Positions 7,931-16,924 of a stretch of DNA of 64,000 nt are shown in pieces. Where the stretch lies: NCBI GenBank assembly GCA_025456425.1, contig JALOKP010000017.1, positions 1-64,000 on the forward strand, given 5' to 3'. The translations under genes and the position numbers were made by a program. The notes beneath the pieces are model-generated. The model did not search any database and was not told the origin of the DNA. It worked only from the letters and a program-made list of their open reading frames with translations. Numbering within the stretch: the first letter of the stretch is position 1; the number at the start of each line of letters is the position of its first letter. This stretch comes from Acidobacteriota bacterium. GTDB lineage: Bacteria; Acidobacteriota; Polarisedimenticolia; J045.

Positions 7931-10900
7931 ATGCTTCGACGCCCGCTTGCCGCCTGCAGTCTCCTGCTCCTCGCGATCCTGATCCCGTGCACCTCCACCG
8001 TTGCCGCGGAGCGGCTCCCCGCGCGCTGGGTTCCCGGCGACGCCGCGGTCTCGCCAGCCGCGGCCGACCAGTCGGCACCGTCGCTGGCCGCGGGGGGCGG
8101 GATGGTCCTGGCGCTCTGGTCCGACAACCGGGCGAACAGCACCGGCGGCTACGAGGGCGAAACCTCGCGCGACATCTACGCGATGCGCTTCGACGGCAAC
8201 GGCGCGCCGTTGGACGCGGTCCCCTTCGCGGTCACGGCCGCGCGCGCGTCGCAGGAGTTCCCGCGCGCCGCGTTCAACGGGACGAACTGGCTGGTCGTGT
8301 TCGAGAGCTACGACCTGACCGGGACGGGCTACTACTACCAGAAGTCGCTGGCCGCGGTACGCGTCGCTCCCGACGGGAGCGTGCTCGACCCGGTCCCGAT
8401 CCGGATCCTCAACGTCAGCCCGGTCGGGGCGACCTGGGCCGTCGCCTCCGACGGCAGGGACTGGGTCGTCGCGATGCAGGGCTCCGCGACGGGTGGCGAC
8501 CTGACCGCGGCTCGGATCTCGGCGGCCGGCGTCCTGCTCGATCCGAACCCGCGGATCCTGGTGGCGGAGACCTACTACCTGCGCGGCGCGCTGCGCCTGG
8601 CCTTCGCCGGCGGCGTCTACCTGATGACCTTCGACGAGGCGATGACCGGCAGTTCGGAGACCTCGGCGCTGCGCTTCGACGCAACCCTGACGCCGCTCGA
8701 TCCGGCGCCCGTTACCCTCCTGCCCCACCCGATCGGCATGCTCGCCTCGAACGGCTCGGGCTTCTACGCGGTCTGGACCGAGCAGCTTCCCGACTACAGC
8801 GTCGCGGTCCTCGGCACGCGGATCGACACGGCGGGCCACGCGCTCGACGGCACCGGCGTCAACATCTCCGGGCTCAATGCGCCCGTTGCCTACACCTCGA
8901 CGTCAGTGGCATGGGACGGCGCGAACTGGAAGGCGAGCTGGGGCGCGGCGGGCGGGACGCGCCTCGCACGGATCAGCAGCGGCGGCCAGGTCCTCGACCC
9001 GGGCGGCGTCGCCGTCCCGGGCCCGCAGACCGGCCCGACCGCCAGCGTCGGCAACGGCAGCCTGCAGCTCGCCTGGACCGTCTTCGCTGCCAGCACCAAC
9101 GACGTCGTGACGGCCAACGTCTCGTCCTCGAACGTCGCCGGCCCCAACCGCACCGCGTCGACCGGCGCGCCGGCCCAGTCGCAGCCGGACCTCGCGACCG
9201 GCTCGAATGGTTTCATGGTGGCCTACCGCAGCATGACCTCGGCCCGCCACCGGATCCTGGCGCAGCCGCTCGACGCGGCCGGCAACCCGCTGACCGCCGA
9301 GCCGACCGAGCTCGACGCCGGCGACCCGCTGTCGCTGCGGGGGGCCCCGGCGGTCGCCTGGAACGGCAGCACCTACCTGGTCGCGTGGCCCGGGCCGAAC
9401 GGCGTGATGGCCCGCCGCGTGCGCCCCGACGGCTCGCTGGCCGACGCCGCCCCGGCGATCGTGCTGGCCTCCAGCTTCGGCGCGGTCGACACCGAGGCGC
9501 TGGGCGGCGACTTCCTCGTGATCGGCCTGCGTTGCGGTTACACCTGCCAGTACATCAACCCGGTGGCGGCCCGCGTGCGCGGCAGCGACGGCGCGCTGCT
9601 CGACCCCAGCCCGATCGGGCTCTACGGGACCTACAGCAGCAGCCCGCGGCTGACCGTGCTGGGCGGCCGCTGGCTGGCGGCCTGGCAGGACAACTGGAGC
9701 CACGACGATCCAGGCGCCAGCACGGCCGGGGCCTTCATCGACGCGGCCGGAGCGGCCTCCAACAGCTTCAGCATCCACGGCCCGTACTCGACGGCCGGCG
9801 GCAACGGGATCTTCACCCTCGGCCTCGCCTCGAACGGGAGCGTGGCGCTGCTGGTTCAGTCGCAGGAGCTGACCTCCGGCGTCGAGAACGACCTGCTCGG
9901 GGTCTTCGTCCGCCCCGACGGGACGGTCGCCCCGTACTTCAACATCACGCCCTGGGCGGGCAACCAGTACCGGCCGCAGGTGGCCTGGGACGGGTCGCGC
10001 TTCGTCGTCGTCTTCCAGGACCAGAAGGCGCGCGTCACGCGCTGGAGCCTCGAGCAGCTCGACGCGCGCTCGGACCTGTTCGGGATGCGGATCACGCCGT
10101 CCGGGGCGATCCTCGACCCGCAGGGATTCGTCTTCTCGAACAGCGCGGCCGCCGAGGCCTTCCCCAGCGTCACCGCCACCGCGGACGGCCGCACGCTGAT
10201 CGCGGCGGCGGTCGTGCGCAACGAGCCGCCGCTGGTCAACTACCGGATCGGCTACGAGCTGTTCGGCGCCGGCGGGAACGCCTGGCCGGTCGCCGTCGCA
10301 TCCGCAGCGCCGGCGGGCGGCGATGTCCCGCTGGGCGTCTCCTTCAGCTCGGCCGGATCCGGCGACCTCGACGGCACGCTCGCCTCGTATGCCTGGGACT
10401 TCGGTGACGGCGGGACCGCGACCGAGCCGAACCCGACCCACGTCTACGCTGCGGGCGGGCCGTTCCTGGCGACGCTGACGGTCGCCGACACCGCCGGCGC
10501 CCGCACGACGCAGGAGGTCCTGATCGACGCCCGGACCCCTAACGTCGCGCCGGTGGCCCACGCCTCCTCGAACATCGCCTCGGGCCAGGCCCCGCTGGAC
10601 GTCGTCTTCTCCGCGACCGGGTCGTACGACCCGGACGGCTGGCTGGGGAACATCCGCTGGACCTTCGGCGACGGATCCGAGTCCTGGGGCGCCACCGCCT
10701 ACCACACCTTCTACGACGCCGGCACCTTCCACGTGACCCTGACCGTCTACGACGGCAGCGACGCGACGGGGACCGACACCCTCACCGTCACCGTCTCGGC
10801 CGAGACTCCCCCCGCCGCCCCCTCGAACCTGGTCGCGACGGCCGCCTCGACGACGCAGGTCAATCTGACCTGGAAGGACAACTCCGACAACGAGCGCGAC

Positions 10901-11401
10901 TTCTATATCGAGCGCTGCACCGGGACGGCCGCGGTCTGCAACGCCTCGCCCGAGCTGTTCTCGTTCCTCGACTGGCCCGCCGCCAATGCCACGGCCTACA
11001 GCGACTACATGGTCTCCCCCAACACGACCTACAGCTACCGGATCAAGGCCCGCGGCGTCACGGTCGACTCCGGCTGGTCGAACACCGCGCAGGTCACGAC
11101 CTCGGTCGGCCGGCCGGCGGCACCGACGCAGCTGACGGCCACGAGCAGCCTGAAGTTCATGCGCGCGGTGGTCGACCTGCGCTGGAAGGACAACTCCGGC
11201 AACGAGACCGGGTTCGTGGTCGAGCGCTGCAAGGGGAGCGGCTGCACCAACTTCGCGGTCGTCGCGCAGCCCGCGGCGAACGCGGTGAGCTGGCGCGACA
11301 ACGGCGTGGCCCGGCGCGCGATCTACCGCTACCGGGTCAAGGCCCGCAACGGCGCGGGCGATTCGACCTACTCGAACGTCGCGACGGCGATGACGCCGTA
11401 G
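7931..11401 (+). CDS. secreted multidomain protein with two PKD and two fibronectin-III domains
   Basis: The 1156-aa product begins with a clear signal peptide (LLRRPLAAC-like charged start, hydrophobic core, cut near VAA). Residues about 30-780 are repeated blade-like units with recurring text such as AWNGSTYLV and ISAAGVLLDPNP, suggesting a beta-propeller. Two PKD domains follow (about 785-866 with SYAWDFGDGG; 871-956 with IRWTFGDGS), then two FN3 domains (about 960-1056 and 1060-1156, each with LTWKDNS or LRWKDNS and an IERC/VERC strand). No catalytic motif is visible. GGGAGG precedes the ATG at 7931. It separates the chorismatase from the ketosynthase island, and probably acts outside the cell. 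Confidence 0.85.
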   Translation: MLRRPLAACSLLLLAILIPCTSTVAAERLPARWVPGDAAVSPAAADQSAPSLAAGGGMVLALWSDNRANSTGGYEGETSRDIYAMRFDGNGAPLDAVPFAVTAARASQEFPRAAFNGTNWLVVFESYDLTGTGYYYQKSLAAVRVAPDGSVLDPVPIRILNVSPVGATWAVASDGRDWVVAMQGSATGGDLTAARISAAGVLLDPNPRILVAETYYLRGALRLAFAGGVYLMTFDEAMTGSSETSALRFDATLTPLDPAPVTLLPHPIGMLASNGSGFYAVWTEQLPDYSVAVLGTRIDTAGHALDGTGVNISGLNAPVAYTSTSVAWDGANWKASWGAAGGTRLARISSGGQVLDPGGVAVPGPQTGPTASVGNGSLQLAWTVFAASTNDVVTANVSSSNVAGPNRTASTGAPAQSQPDLATGSNGFMVAYRSMTSARHRILAQPLDAAGNPLTAEPTELDAGDPLSLRGAPAVAWNGSTYLVAWPGPNGVMARRVRPDGSLADAAPAIVLASSFGAVDTEALGGDFLVIGLRCGYTCQYINPVAARVRGSDGALLDPSPIGLYGTYSSSPRLTVLGGRWLAAWQDNWSHDDPGASTAGAFIDAAGAASNSFSIHGPYSTAGGNGIFTLGLASNGSVALLVQSQELTSGVENDLLGVFVRPDGTVAPYFNITPWAGNQYRPQVAWDGSRFVVVFQDQKARVTRWSLEQLDARSDLFGMRITPSGAILDPQGFVFSNSAAAEAFPSVTATADGRTLIAAAVVRNEPPLVNYRIGYELFGAGGNAWPVAVASAAPAGGDVPLGVSFSSAGSGDLDGTLASYAWDFGDGGTATEPNPTHVYAAGGPFLATLTVADTAGARTTQEVLIDARTPNVAPVAHASSNIASGQAPLDVVFSATGSYDPDGWLGNIRWTFGDGSESWGATAYHTFYDAGTFHVTLTVYDGSDATGTDTLTVTVSAETPPAAPSNLVATAASTTQVNLTWKDNSDNERDFYIERCTGTAAVCNASPELFSFLDWPAANATAYSDYMVSPNTTYSYRIKARGVTVDSGWSNTAQVTTSVGRPAAPTQLTATSSLKFMRAVVDLRWKDNSGNETGFVVERCKGSGCTNFAVVAQPAANAVSWRDNGVARRAIYRYRVKARNGAGDSTYSNVATAMTP

Positions 11402-11428
11402 CGTTCCCGGCGCGGGGGCCCGGCCGGC

Positions 11429-12157
11429 TCAGGCCGAGGTCCCCGCGTCCACGACGACCTCCTGCCCGGTGACGTGACCCGCGTCGCCGGACAGCAGGAA
11501 GTCGATCACCCCCGCCACCCCCGCCGGAGGGACCGGCGCGCGCAGGCACTGGTCGGCGCGCAACTGCGCGCGGCGCGCGTCGGTCAGGTCGGCGGTCATC
11601 GCGGTATCGACCAGCCCCGGCACGACCGCGTTGACGCGCACGCCCGAGCGGCCCAACTCGCGCGCCAGGCAGCGCGTCAGCGCCAGCAGCCCGGCCTTCG
11701 ACGCCGCGTAGGCCGCCTGGCCCGAGACCCCGCGATAGGCCGAGAGCGACGCCACGTTGACGATCGCGCCGCGCTTCGCGGCGATCATCCCGCGCAGCGC
11801 CGCGCGCGCGCAGCGGAAGGCCCCGCCCAGGTTGGCGTCGATCACGGCGTCCCAGTCCTCGTCGCTGCAGAAGCCGACGAGCGCCTCGCGCCGCACCGCG
11901 GCGTTGTTGACGAGCCCGAGCACCGGTCCCAGCGCCGCCTCCGCCGCCTCGACCACGCGCACCGGCGCCGCGCGGTCCAGCAGGTCCATCGGGAAGGCGC
12001 GCACGCCCGGCCCCAGAGCCGACTCCAGCGCGCGGGCCTCGTCCTCGCCGCGGTGGAAGGTGAACGCCACCCGCTCGCCCCGCGCGGCGAGCCGTTCGAC
12101 GAGCGCGCGGCCGATGCCGCGGCTGCCGCCGGTCACAAGGACGACGCCCTGTTCCAC
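11429..12157 (-). CDS. SDR-family 3-oxoacyl reductase (FabG-like)
   Basis: The 242-aa short-chain dehydrogenase has the NADP-binding motif VTGGSRGIGRAL, the NNAAV segment, the catalytic Ser (VASLSAYRG), Tyr and Lys (YAASKAG), and a C-terminal VTGQEVVVDAG typical of FabG. It would reduce 3-oxoacyl-carrier-protein intermediates. I place the start at the GTG at 12157, which overlaps the glycosyltransferase gene by 25 bp and leaves five residues before the Rossmann strand. It is the last gene of a minus-strand operon of ketosynthase, chain-length factor and GT2, which points to polyketide or polyene assembly rather than housekeeping fatty acid synthesis. Confidence 0.88.
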   Translation of the reverse strand: MEQGVVLVTGGSRGIGRALVERLAARGERVAFTFHRGEDEARALESALGPGVRAFPMDLLDRAAPVRVVEAAEAALGPVLGLVNNAAVRREALVGFCSDEDWDAVIDANLGGAFRCARAALRGMIAAKRGAIVNVASLSAYRGVSGQAAYAASKAGLLALTRCLARELGRSGVRVNAVVPGLVDTAMTADLTDARRAQLRADQCLRAPVPPAGVAGVIDFLLSGDAGHVTGQEVVVDAGTSA

Positions 12158-12837
12158 GAGTGGGTCTCCATCCGCGCGCGGATCACGGCGCGGGCGATCC
12201 GCAGGCTGTCGATCAGCGGGCGGTAGTGGCTGGTCGTGCGGCCGTCGGCGCACGCCAGGCGAACCGGCGTGCAGGCGACGGGGAACCCGGCGCGCACCGC
12301 GCGGACGACCACCGCGCTCTCGGCCTCGAAGCGGTCTTCGGGCATCCCGAGCTGGGCGTACAGCGTGCGGGTGTAGAGCCGGAAGCCGGTCTGCACGTCG
12401 GACAGGAGCTGCCCCGCCAGGAACGAGATGCCGCGCGACGACAGGCGGTTGGAGAGCCGCCGCACCCAGAACATCTCGGCGAACAGGTGGTCGCGCACGC
12501 CGAGTACGAGATCCGCCCCCTGCTCCCAGGCGGCGAGCAGCTTCGGGATCTCCTCGGGCGGGTGCTGCGCGTCGGCGTCGACCGTGACGACCGCCTCGAA
12601 GCCGCGCGGGAACAGGTCGTCGAACGCCGTGCGCAGCGCCGCCCCCTTGCCGCGGTTGCGCTCGTGACACAGCACCCGCACGCCGGCGGCGCGCGCGGCC
12701 TCGGCGGTGCCGTCGGTCGAGCCGTCGTCGACGACCAGGACCTGCGGGATCTGCCCCAGCGCGCGGCGCGCGACGTCGGCGATCGTCGGCGCGGCCTGGA
12801 AGGCGGGGATCGCGACGGCGACGCGACGGGCGTTCAT
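12133..12837 (-). CDS. family 2 glycosyltransferase
   Basis: The 234-aa GT-A enzyme shows VAIPAFQAAPTI at the N-terminus, VVDDGSTDGTAE, and the metal-binding region VVTVDADAQHPPEEI, matching dolichol-phosphate-mannose-synthase-like GT2 proteins. No transmembrane segment is apparent. The ATG at 12837 is five bases before the end of the chain-length-factor gene. In aryl-polyene and xanthomonadin loci a GT2 is a recurrent member that probably glycosylates the pigment lipid; I infer that role here from the neighbours. Confidence 0.85.
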   Translation of the reverse strand: MNARRVAVAIPAFQAAPTIADVARRALGQIPQVLVVDDGSTDGTAEAARAAGVRVLCHERNRGKGAALRTAFDDLFPRGFEAVVTVDADAQHPPEEIPKLLAAWEQGADLVLGVRDHLFAEMFWVRRLSNRLSSRGISFLAGQLLSDVQTGFRLYTRTLYAQLGMPEDRFEAESAVVVRAVRAGFPVACTPVRLACADGRTTSHYRPLIDSLRIARAVIRARMETHSWNRASSL

Positions 12838-12842
12838 CGCGC

Positions 12843-14120
12843 TCAGGCCGGGTCGAGCAGCAGCCAGGCCGCCGCTCCGGCCGCCGCGAGCGTGGAGACC
12901 AGGACCGTCTGCGCCGGCGGCGCGTCGAGCGCGTCGACGGGCACGATCCCGACCCCTTCGTCCTCCTCCTCGAACCAGCGCGGCGCCGCGACCAGCCCCG
13001 ACTCGACCGCCAGCACCGCGGCCCCCGCGAGGAAGCCGCCGTACTCGCCGGTCGCCCCCTTCGGCGCGGTCACCGGCGGCAGGGGCGCCCCTTCCCAGCC
13101 CGCGCGCAGTACCTGCCCCTCGAGCAGGTCGCCGCGCCGCGCTCCGGAAGCGCCGCTGACGACGAGGCCGATCTCCTCGGGCAGCACGCGGTGGCGCGCC
13201 AGGCCGGCGGCCAGCGCCTCGGCCAGCTCGTCGACGCCGCAGCCCCAGCTCGCGGCGGGCGCCGACGGGTCGGTGGCCTGGAACGCGCCGCGCACGCGGG
13301 CGAGGACGCGAGCGCCGCGCGCGGCCGCGCGCTCGGCGCTCTCGAGCAGCAGGACCGTCGCGCCCTCCGCGGCGACGAAGCCGTCGCGGCGCGCGTCGAG
13401 CGGCCGCGCCGCCTCGGGCTGGGCCCCATGCGGCCGCGCCAGCGCGCGGAAGCGGTCGAGCGCGGCGTGCAGCAGCGGCGACAGCTCCTCGACCGCGCCG
13501 GCCAGCGCCCAGTCGGCGCGCCCCAGCCCGATCTCGCGCGCCGCGCCCGCGACCGCGGCCAGGGGGCTGGCCTCGCGCAGCGTCAGCGTGACGTTGGCGC
13601 CGGTGATCCCCAGCGCCAGCGCGACCTGCGCGGTCGGCGCGTTGGCGACCGACTCGGCGAAGCGGAACGGGGAGGCCTGCTCCGGGTCGCGGAAGATCTC
13701 GCCCAGCAGCTGCTCGGAGAAGAGCGCGGAGCCGAACGCCGTCCCCAGGAAGACCGCGCCGCGGGCCGCCAGCTCCGGCGTCACCTGCGCGCGCGGCAGC
13801 CCGCCGTCCTCGAGCGCCATCATCGAGGCCGCGACCGCGAAGCGCGAGGGCAGCCCCATCCGTCGGGCGGCGGCGGGCGGGATCCAGCGCGCGAAGTCCC
13901 GCTCGGTCACCAGCGCGGCGCGGCGCGCCGAGTGGCTGCGGTGGTAGCCGGGCGGCCGCTCGACCGGCGACAGGCGCGGCGCTCCCGAGCGCAGCCCCGC
14001 GGCCAGCGCTTCGCGGCCCGCGCCGAAGGCGCCGAGCGCCCCCAGCCCGGTGACGACGACGTCGCGCAGCCCGGGGTACGGGTCGCGCACGCGGATCGCC
14101 TCGCCGCCCGCGCCGCTCAC
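12843..14120 (-). CDS. ketosynthase-like chain-length factor (KS-beta), inactive active site
   Basis: The 425-aa protein has the beta-ketoacyl synthase fold (VVTGLGALGAFGAG at the start, EGATVLLLE, a Gly-rich C-terminus) but lacks the catalytic triad. Where its partner has the AACASG cysteine it reads LREAS, with Glu at the Cys position. The HGTGTPLND histidine region is SGASGARRGD, and the KALIGH histidine region is PKGATGEYGG. It should therefore pair with the upstream ketosynthase and set chain length, as KS-beta proteins do in type II polyketide and aryl-polyene systems. The start is a GTG overlapping the ketosynthase stop. Confidence 0.85.
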   Translation of the reverse strand: MSGAGGEAIRVRDPYPGLRDVVVTGLGALGAFGAGREALAAGLRSGAPRLSPVERPPGYHRSHSARRAALVTERDFARWIPPAAARRMGLPSRFAVAASMMALEDGGLPRAQVTPELAARGAVFLGTAFGSALFSEQLLGEIFRDPEQASPFRFAESVANAPTAQVALALGITGANVTLTLREASPLAAVAGAAREIGLGRADWALAGAVEELSPLLHAALDRFRALARPHGAQPEAARPLDARRDGFVAAEGATVLLLESAERAAARGARVLARVRGAFQATDPSAPAASWGCGVDELAEALAAGLARHRVLPEEIGLVVSGASGARRGDLLEGQVLRAGWEGAPLPPVTAPKGATGEYGGFLAGAAVLAVESGLVAAPRWFEEEDEGVGIVPVDALDAPPAQTVLVSTLAAAGAAAWLLLDPA

Positions 14121-15364
14121 GCCGGCTCCCCGGCGCGCTCGAAGACGAGCGCGGCATTGGCGCCGCCGAAGCCGAAGTTCACCGACAGCGCGTAGCGCGC
14201 CCCCGGGACCACGAGCGGACCGTCGAGCCCGATCCGCACCGGCGTCCGCGACGACGGCGGCTCGGCCGGCGGCCCGCCGCCGGGCGTCGCGTGCAGCGCG
14301 CCGGAGCGCAGCGCGTCGATCGTCACCACCGCCTCGACCGCGCCGGCCGAGCCGAGCAGGTGCCCGATCAGCGCCTTGGTCGAGGCCACCGGGATTTCCC
14401 GCGCGCGCGCGCCGAAGACCGCGCAGAGCGCCGCCCACTCGGCGTCGTCGTTGAGCGGCGTGCCGGTGCCGTGCAGGTTCACGAAGTCGATTTCGTCGGG
14501 GCGCAGCCCGGCGTCGGCCAGCGCGTCGCGCATCGCGCGCACCGCTCCCGCCCCCTCGGGGTGCGGCGCCGTCATGTGCGAGGCGTCGCAGCTGACGCCC
14601 GCGCCGGCCAGGATCGCCAGCGGCGCCGCGCCGCGCGCCGCGGCGTGCTCCCGCGTCTCGAGCACCAGCACGCCGGCGCCCTCTCCCATCGACAGCCCCT
14701 CGCGCCCCTCGCGGAACGGCCGCGTCATCCCGGGATCGACGGCTCGCAGCGCGTTGAAGCCGCCGTAGGTCAGTTGGCAGAGCGAGTCGGAGCCGCCGGC
14801 CAGCGCCAGGTCGCAATCGCCCAGCCGCAGCGCGTCGAGCGCGCGCGCGACCGACATCGCGCCCGAGGCACAGGCGGCCGAGACCGTCTCGCTGGGCCCG
14901 GCCGCGCCAATACGCCGCGCGACCGCCTCGGCCGGGCCGCTGCAGGGCTGCGAGGCCAGGAGGCCGGCGCGCGCGCGGCGGCCGCCGGTCGCGGCCAGCT
15001 CGGCGAAGAAGCGCTCGGCCTCGACCATGTTGCCGGTCGAGCTGGCGAAGTAGACCGCGGCCTCCGGCCCCAGCTCCCGGCGCCCCAGCCCGGCCGCGAC
15101 CAACGCTTCCTCGGCCGCGAAGACGGCGAAGGCGTCGGCGTGCGGCATCCCTTCCAGGGCGAGCGGGCGGCCGGCGGCGGGAACCTCGGCCGCCAGGTGC
15201 GTGCGGTGGCGCGCGGCGTCGAAGCGCCCGATCGCGCGGAAGGCGCGCGCCCCGCGAGCCAGCGCCTCGAACAGCGGCGCCACGCCCCAGCCGAAGCCGG
15301 TGACCGCGCCGGTCCCGGTGACCACAACGAGCGGCCGGGCGGGGGACTTTTCGGGCGGGCTCAC
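14117..15364 (-). CDS. beta-ketoacyl synthase (FabF-like, active)
   Basis: The 415-aa condensing enzyme keeps the full triad: Cys in SAACASG, His in HGTGTPLND, and His in KALIGHLLGSAG. It begins VVVTGTGAVTGFGWG. It elongates acyl-carrier-protein-bound chains with malonyl units. I prefer the GTG at 15364, which has GGAGAG six bases upstream, over the ATG at 15400. Coupling to a catalytically dead partner two codons downstream marks this as a KS/CLF heterodimer rather than housekeeping FabF. No acyl carrier protein gene lies in the island. Confidence 0.9.
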   Translation of the reverse strand: MSPPEKSPARPLVVVTGTGAVTGFGWGVAPLFEALARGARAFRAIGRFDAARHRTHLAAEVPAAGRPLALEGMPHADAFAVFAAEEALVAAGLGRRELGPEAAVYFASSTGNMVEAERFFAELAATGGRRARAGLLASQPCSGPAEAVARRIGAAGPSETVSAACASGAMSVARALDALRLGDCDLALAGGSDSLCQLTYGGFNALRAVDPGMTRPFREGREGLSMGEGAGVLVLETREHAAARGAAPLAILAGAGVSCDASHMTAPHPEGAGAVRAMRDALADAGLRPDEIDFVNLHGTGTPLNDDAEWAALCAVFGARAREIPVASTKALIGHLLGSAGAVEAVVTIDALRSGALHATPGGGPPAEPPSSRTPVRIGLDGPLVVPGARYALSVNFGFGGANAALVFERAGEPA

Positions 15365-15457
15365 GGCGTCTCTCCAGGCCGGGGGCGAGGACCGGAACAC
15401 GATCCGTGGGGCCGGTGACCGGCACTCGCGGATTCCGGTAACCTGTCGGCTAAATCG

Positions 15458-16924
15458 ATGACTAACGCGATCTTACTTGACTGGCGGCGGACGCTTCAAG
15501 CCGCGCCCGACGCGCCCCTCCTGCTGCGTCCCGGCGCGCCGGCGACGACGCGCGCGCTGCTCTCCGTGCTGGCCTCGGGGGCGGCCGCGCGGATCGCCGG
15601 CGCAGCGCTGCCGGAGGGCGCGCTGGTCGTCTTCTCCGCTCCCAACGGCAGCGCCTTCCTGGCCGGGCTGGTCGCGCTCTGGGACCAGGGGCTGGTCCCG
15701 GCGCTGGCCGACAGCGGCGCGCCCGACGAGGAACTGCTCGGCGTCGCGCGCGCGCTCGGCGCGGCGGCGGTGGTGCGCTGTGGCGAGCCCTGGCCGGCCT
15801 CGCTGGCCGAGCCCGGCGCGCTGGCGATCGCCGCGGCGGCGGCGCCGGACGCAGCCCGCGCGGCGGCGGCACGCGCGGCGGTGGCCGGGGCGGCCGCGGT
15901 GAAGCTCTCGTCCGGCACGACCGGCGAGCCCAAGGGGGTGATCGCCAGCGCCGCCGCGCTGATCGCCGACGACGAGCAGTTGACGCGCTCGATGGGGCTG
16001 GTGGCCGAGGACCGGATCGTCGCGGCGATCCCGCTCTCGCATTCCTACGGGCTGTCGTCGGTCGCACTGCCGGCTTTGCGGCGCGGCGCGGCGCTGATCT
16101 TCCCCGGGACCGAGGGGCTGTTCGCGGCGCTCGACGCGGCGCGACAGTTCGACGCGACCTTCCTGCCGACCGTGCCGGCCTTCATCGCCGCGCTGGTCGC
16201 GCTGGGGACGCCGCCATCCTGGCCCCCTTCGCTGCGGCTGGTGATCACCGCCGGGGCCCCGCTGTCGCCGGAGGCGGCCCGCCGCTTCCGCGCGACCTAC
16301 GGCCGCGGCGTGCACGCCTTCTACGGCGCCTCCGAGTGCGGCGGGATCGCCTTCGACCGGCGCGGCGACGCCGCCGAGCGCGGGGCGATCGGCGCGCCCG
16401 TGGACGGCGTGACGCTCGAACTCGTCCCGGAGGACGGGGCGCCGGAGGGGGCGGGGCGCGTCGTCGTCCGCTCGCCGGCGGTGACGACCGGCTACCTGCC
16501 CCTGCCCGACCCGCGCCTCGCCGGCGGCGTCTTCCGCACCGGCGACTGGGGCCGGCTCTCGAGCGGGGAGCTGTGGCTGGCCGGCCGCGCCGACGGCTGG
16601 ATCAACGTGCGCGGCAAGAAGGTCGACCCGGCGGAGGTCGAGCGCGTGATCGCCGCGATGCCGGGGGTGGACGAGGTCGCGATCCTCGCGCTGCGCGACC
16701 CCGCGACCGGGACCGAGCGCGTCGCGGCCGCGATCGCGACGCGCGCCGGGCTGAGCTGGAACGCGGTGCGCGCCTTCTGCGTCGAGCGGCTGGCCGCGCA
16801 CAAGGCGCCGCGCGCGATCGCGTTCTTCGAGGCGCTGCCGCGCAGCGCGCGCGGCAAGCTCGACCGGCGCGCGATCCTGGCGCGCTTCGCGGACGGCGCG
16901 GGGGCGCCGGACCCGGCCGACTGA
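15458..16924 (+). CDS. AMP-dependent acyl/aryl-CoA (or -ACP) ligase
   Basis: The 488-aa adenylating enzyme has the P-loop motif KLSSGTTGEPKGV, the YGASECGG core, the FRTGDWGRL motif and the C-terminal catalytic Lys region (PRSARGKLDRR). It activates a carboxylic acid as its AMP ester and transfers it to a thiol. It is divergent from the ketosynthase operon across a 93-bp gap. In xanthomonadin-type loci such a ligase loads hydroxybenzoate onto a carrier protein, which fits the chorismatase at 6.6 kb. Substrate assignment is inference. Confidence 0.88.
   Translation: MTNAILLDWRRTLQAAPDAPLLLRPGAPATTRALLSVLASGAAARIAGAALPEGALVVFSAPNGSAFLAGLVALWDQGLVPALADSGAPDEELLGVARALGAAAVVRCGEPWPASLAEPGALAIAAAAAPDAARAAAARAAVAGAAAVKLSSGTTGEPKGVIASAAALIADDEQLTRSMGLVAEDRIVAAIPLSHSYGLSSVALPALRRGAALIFPGTEGLFAALDAARQFDATFLPTVPAFIAALVALGTPPSWPPSLRLVITAGAPLSPEAARRFRATYGRGVHAFYGASECGGIAFDRRGDAAERGAIGAPVDGVTLELVPEDGAPEGAGRVVVRSPAVTTGYLPLPDPRLAGGVFRTGDWGRLSSGELWLAGRADGWINVRGKKVDPAEVERVIAAMPGVDEVAILALRDPATGTERVAAAIATRAGLSWNAVRAFCVERLAAHKAPRAIAFFEALPRSARGKLDRRAILARFADGAGAPDPAD

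Noticed and set aside
8903-10732. A minus-strand 609-aa frame opposite the PKD protein
   Set aside because: Antisense shadow without homology or ribosome site.
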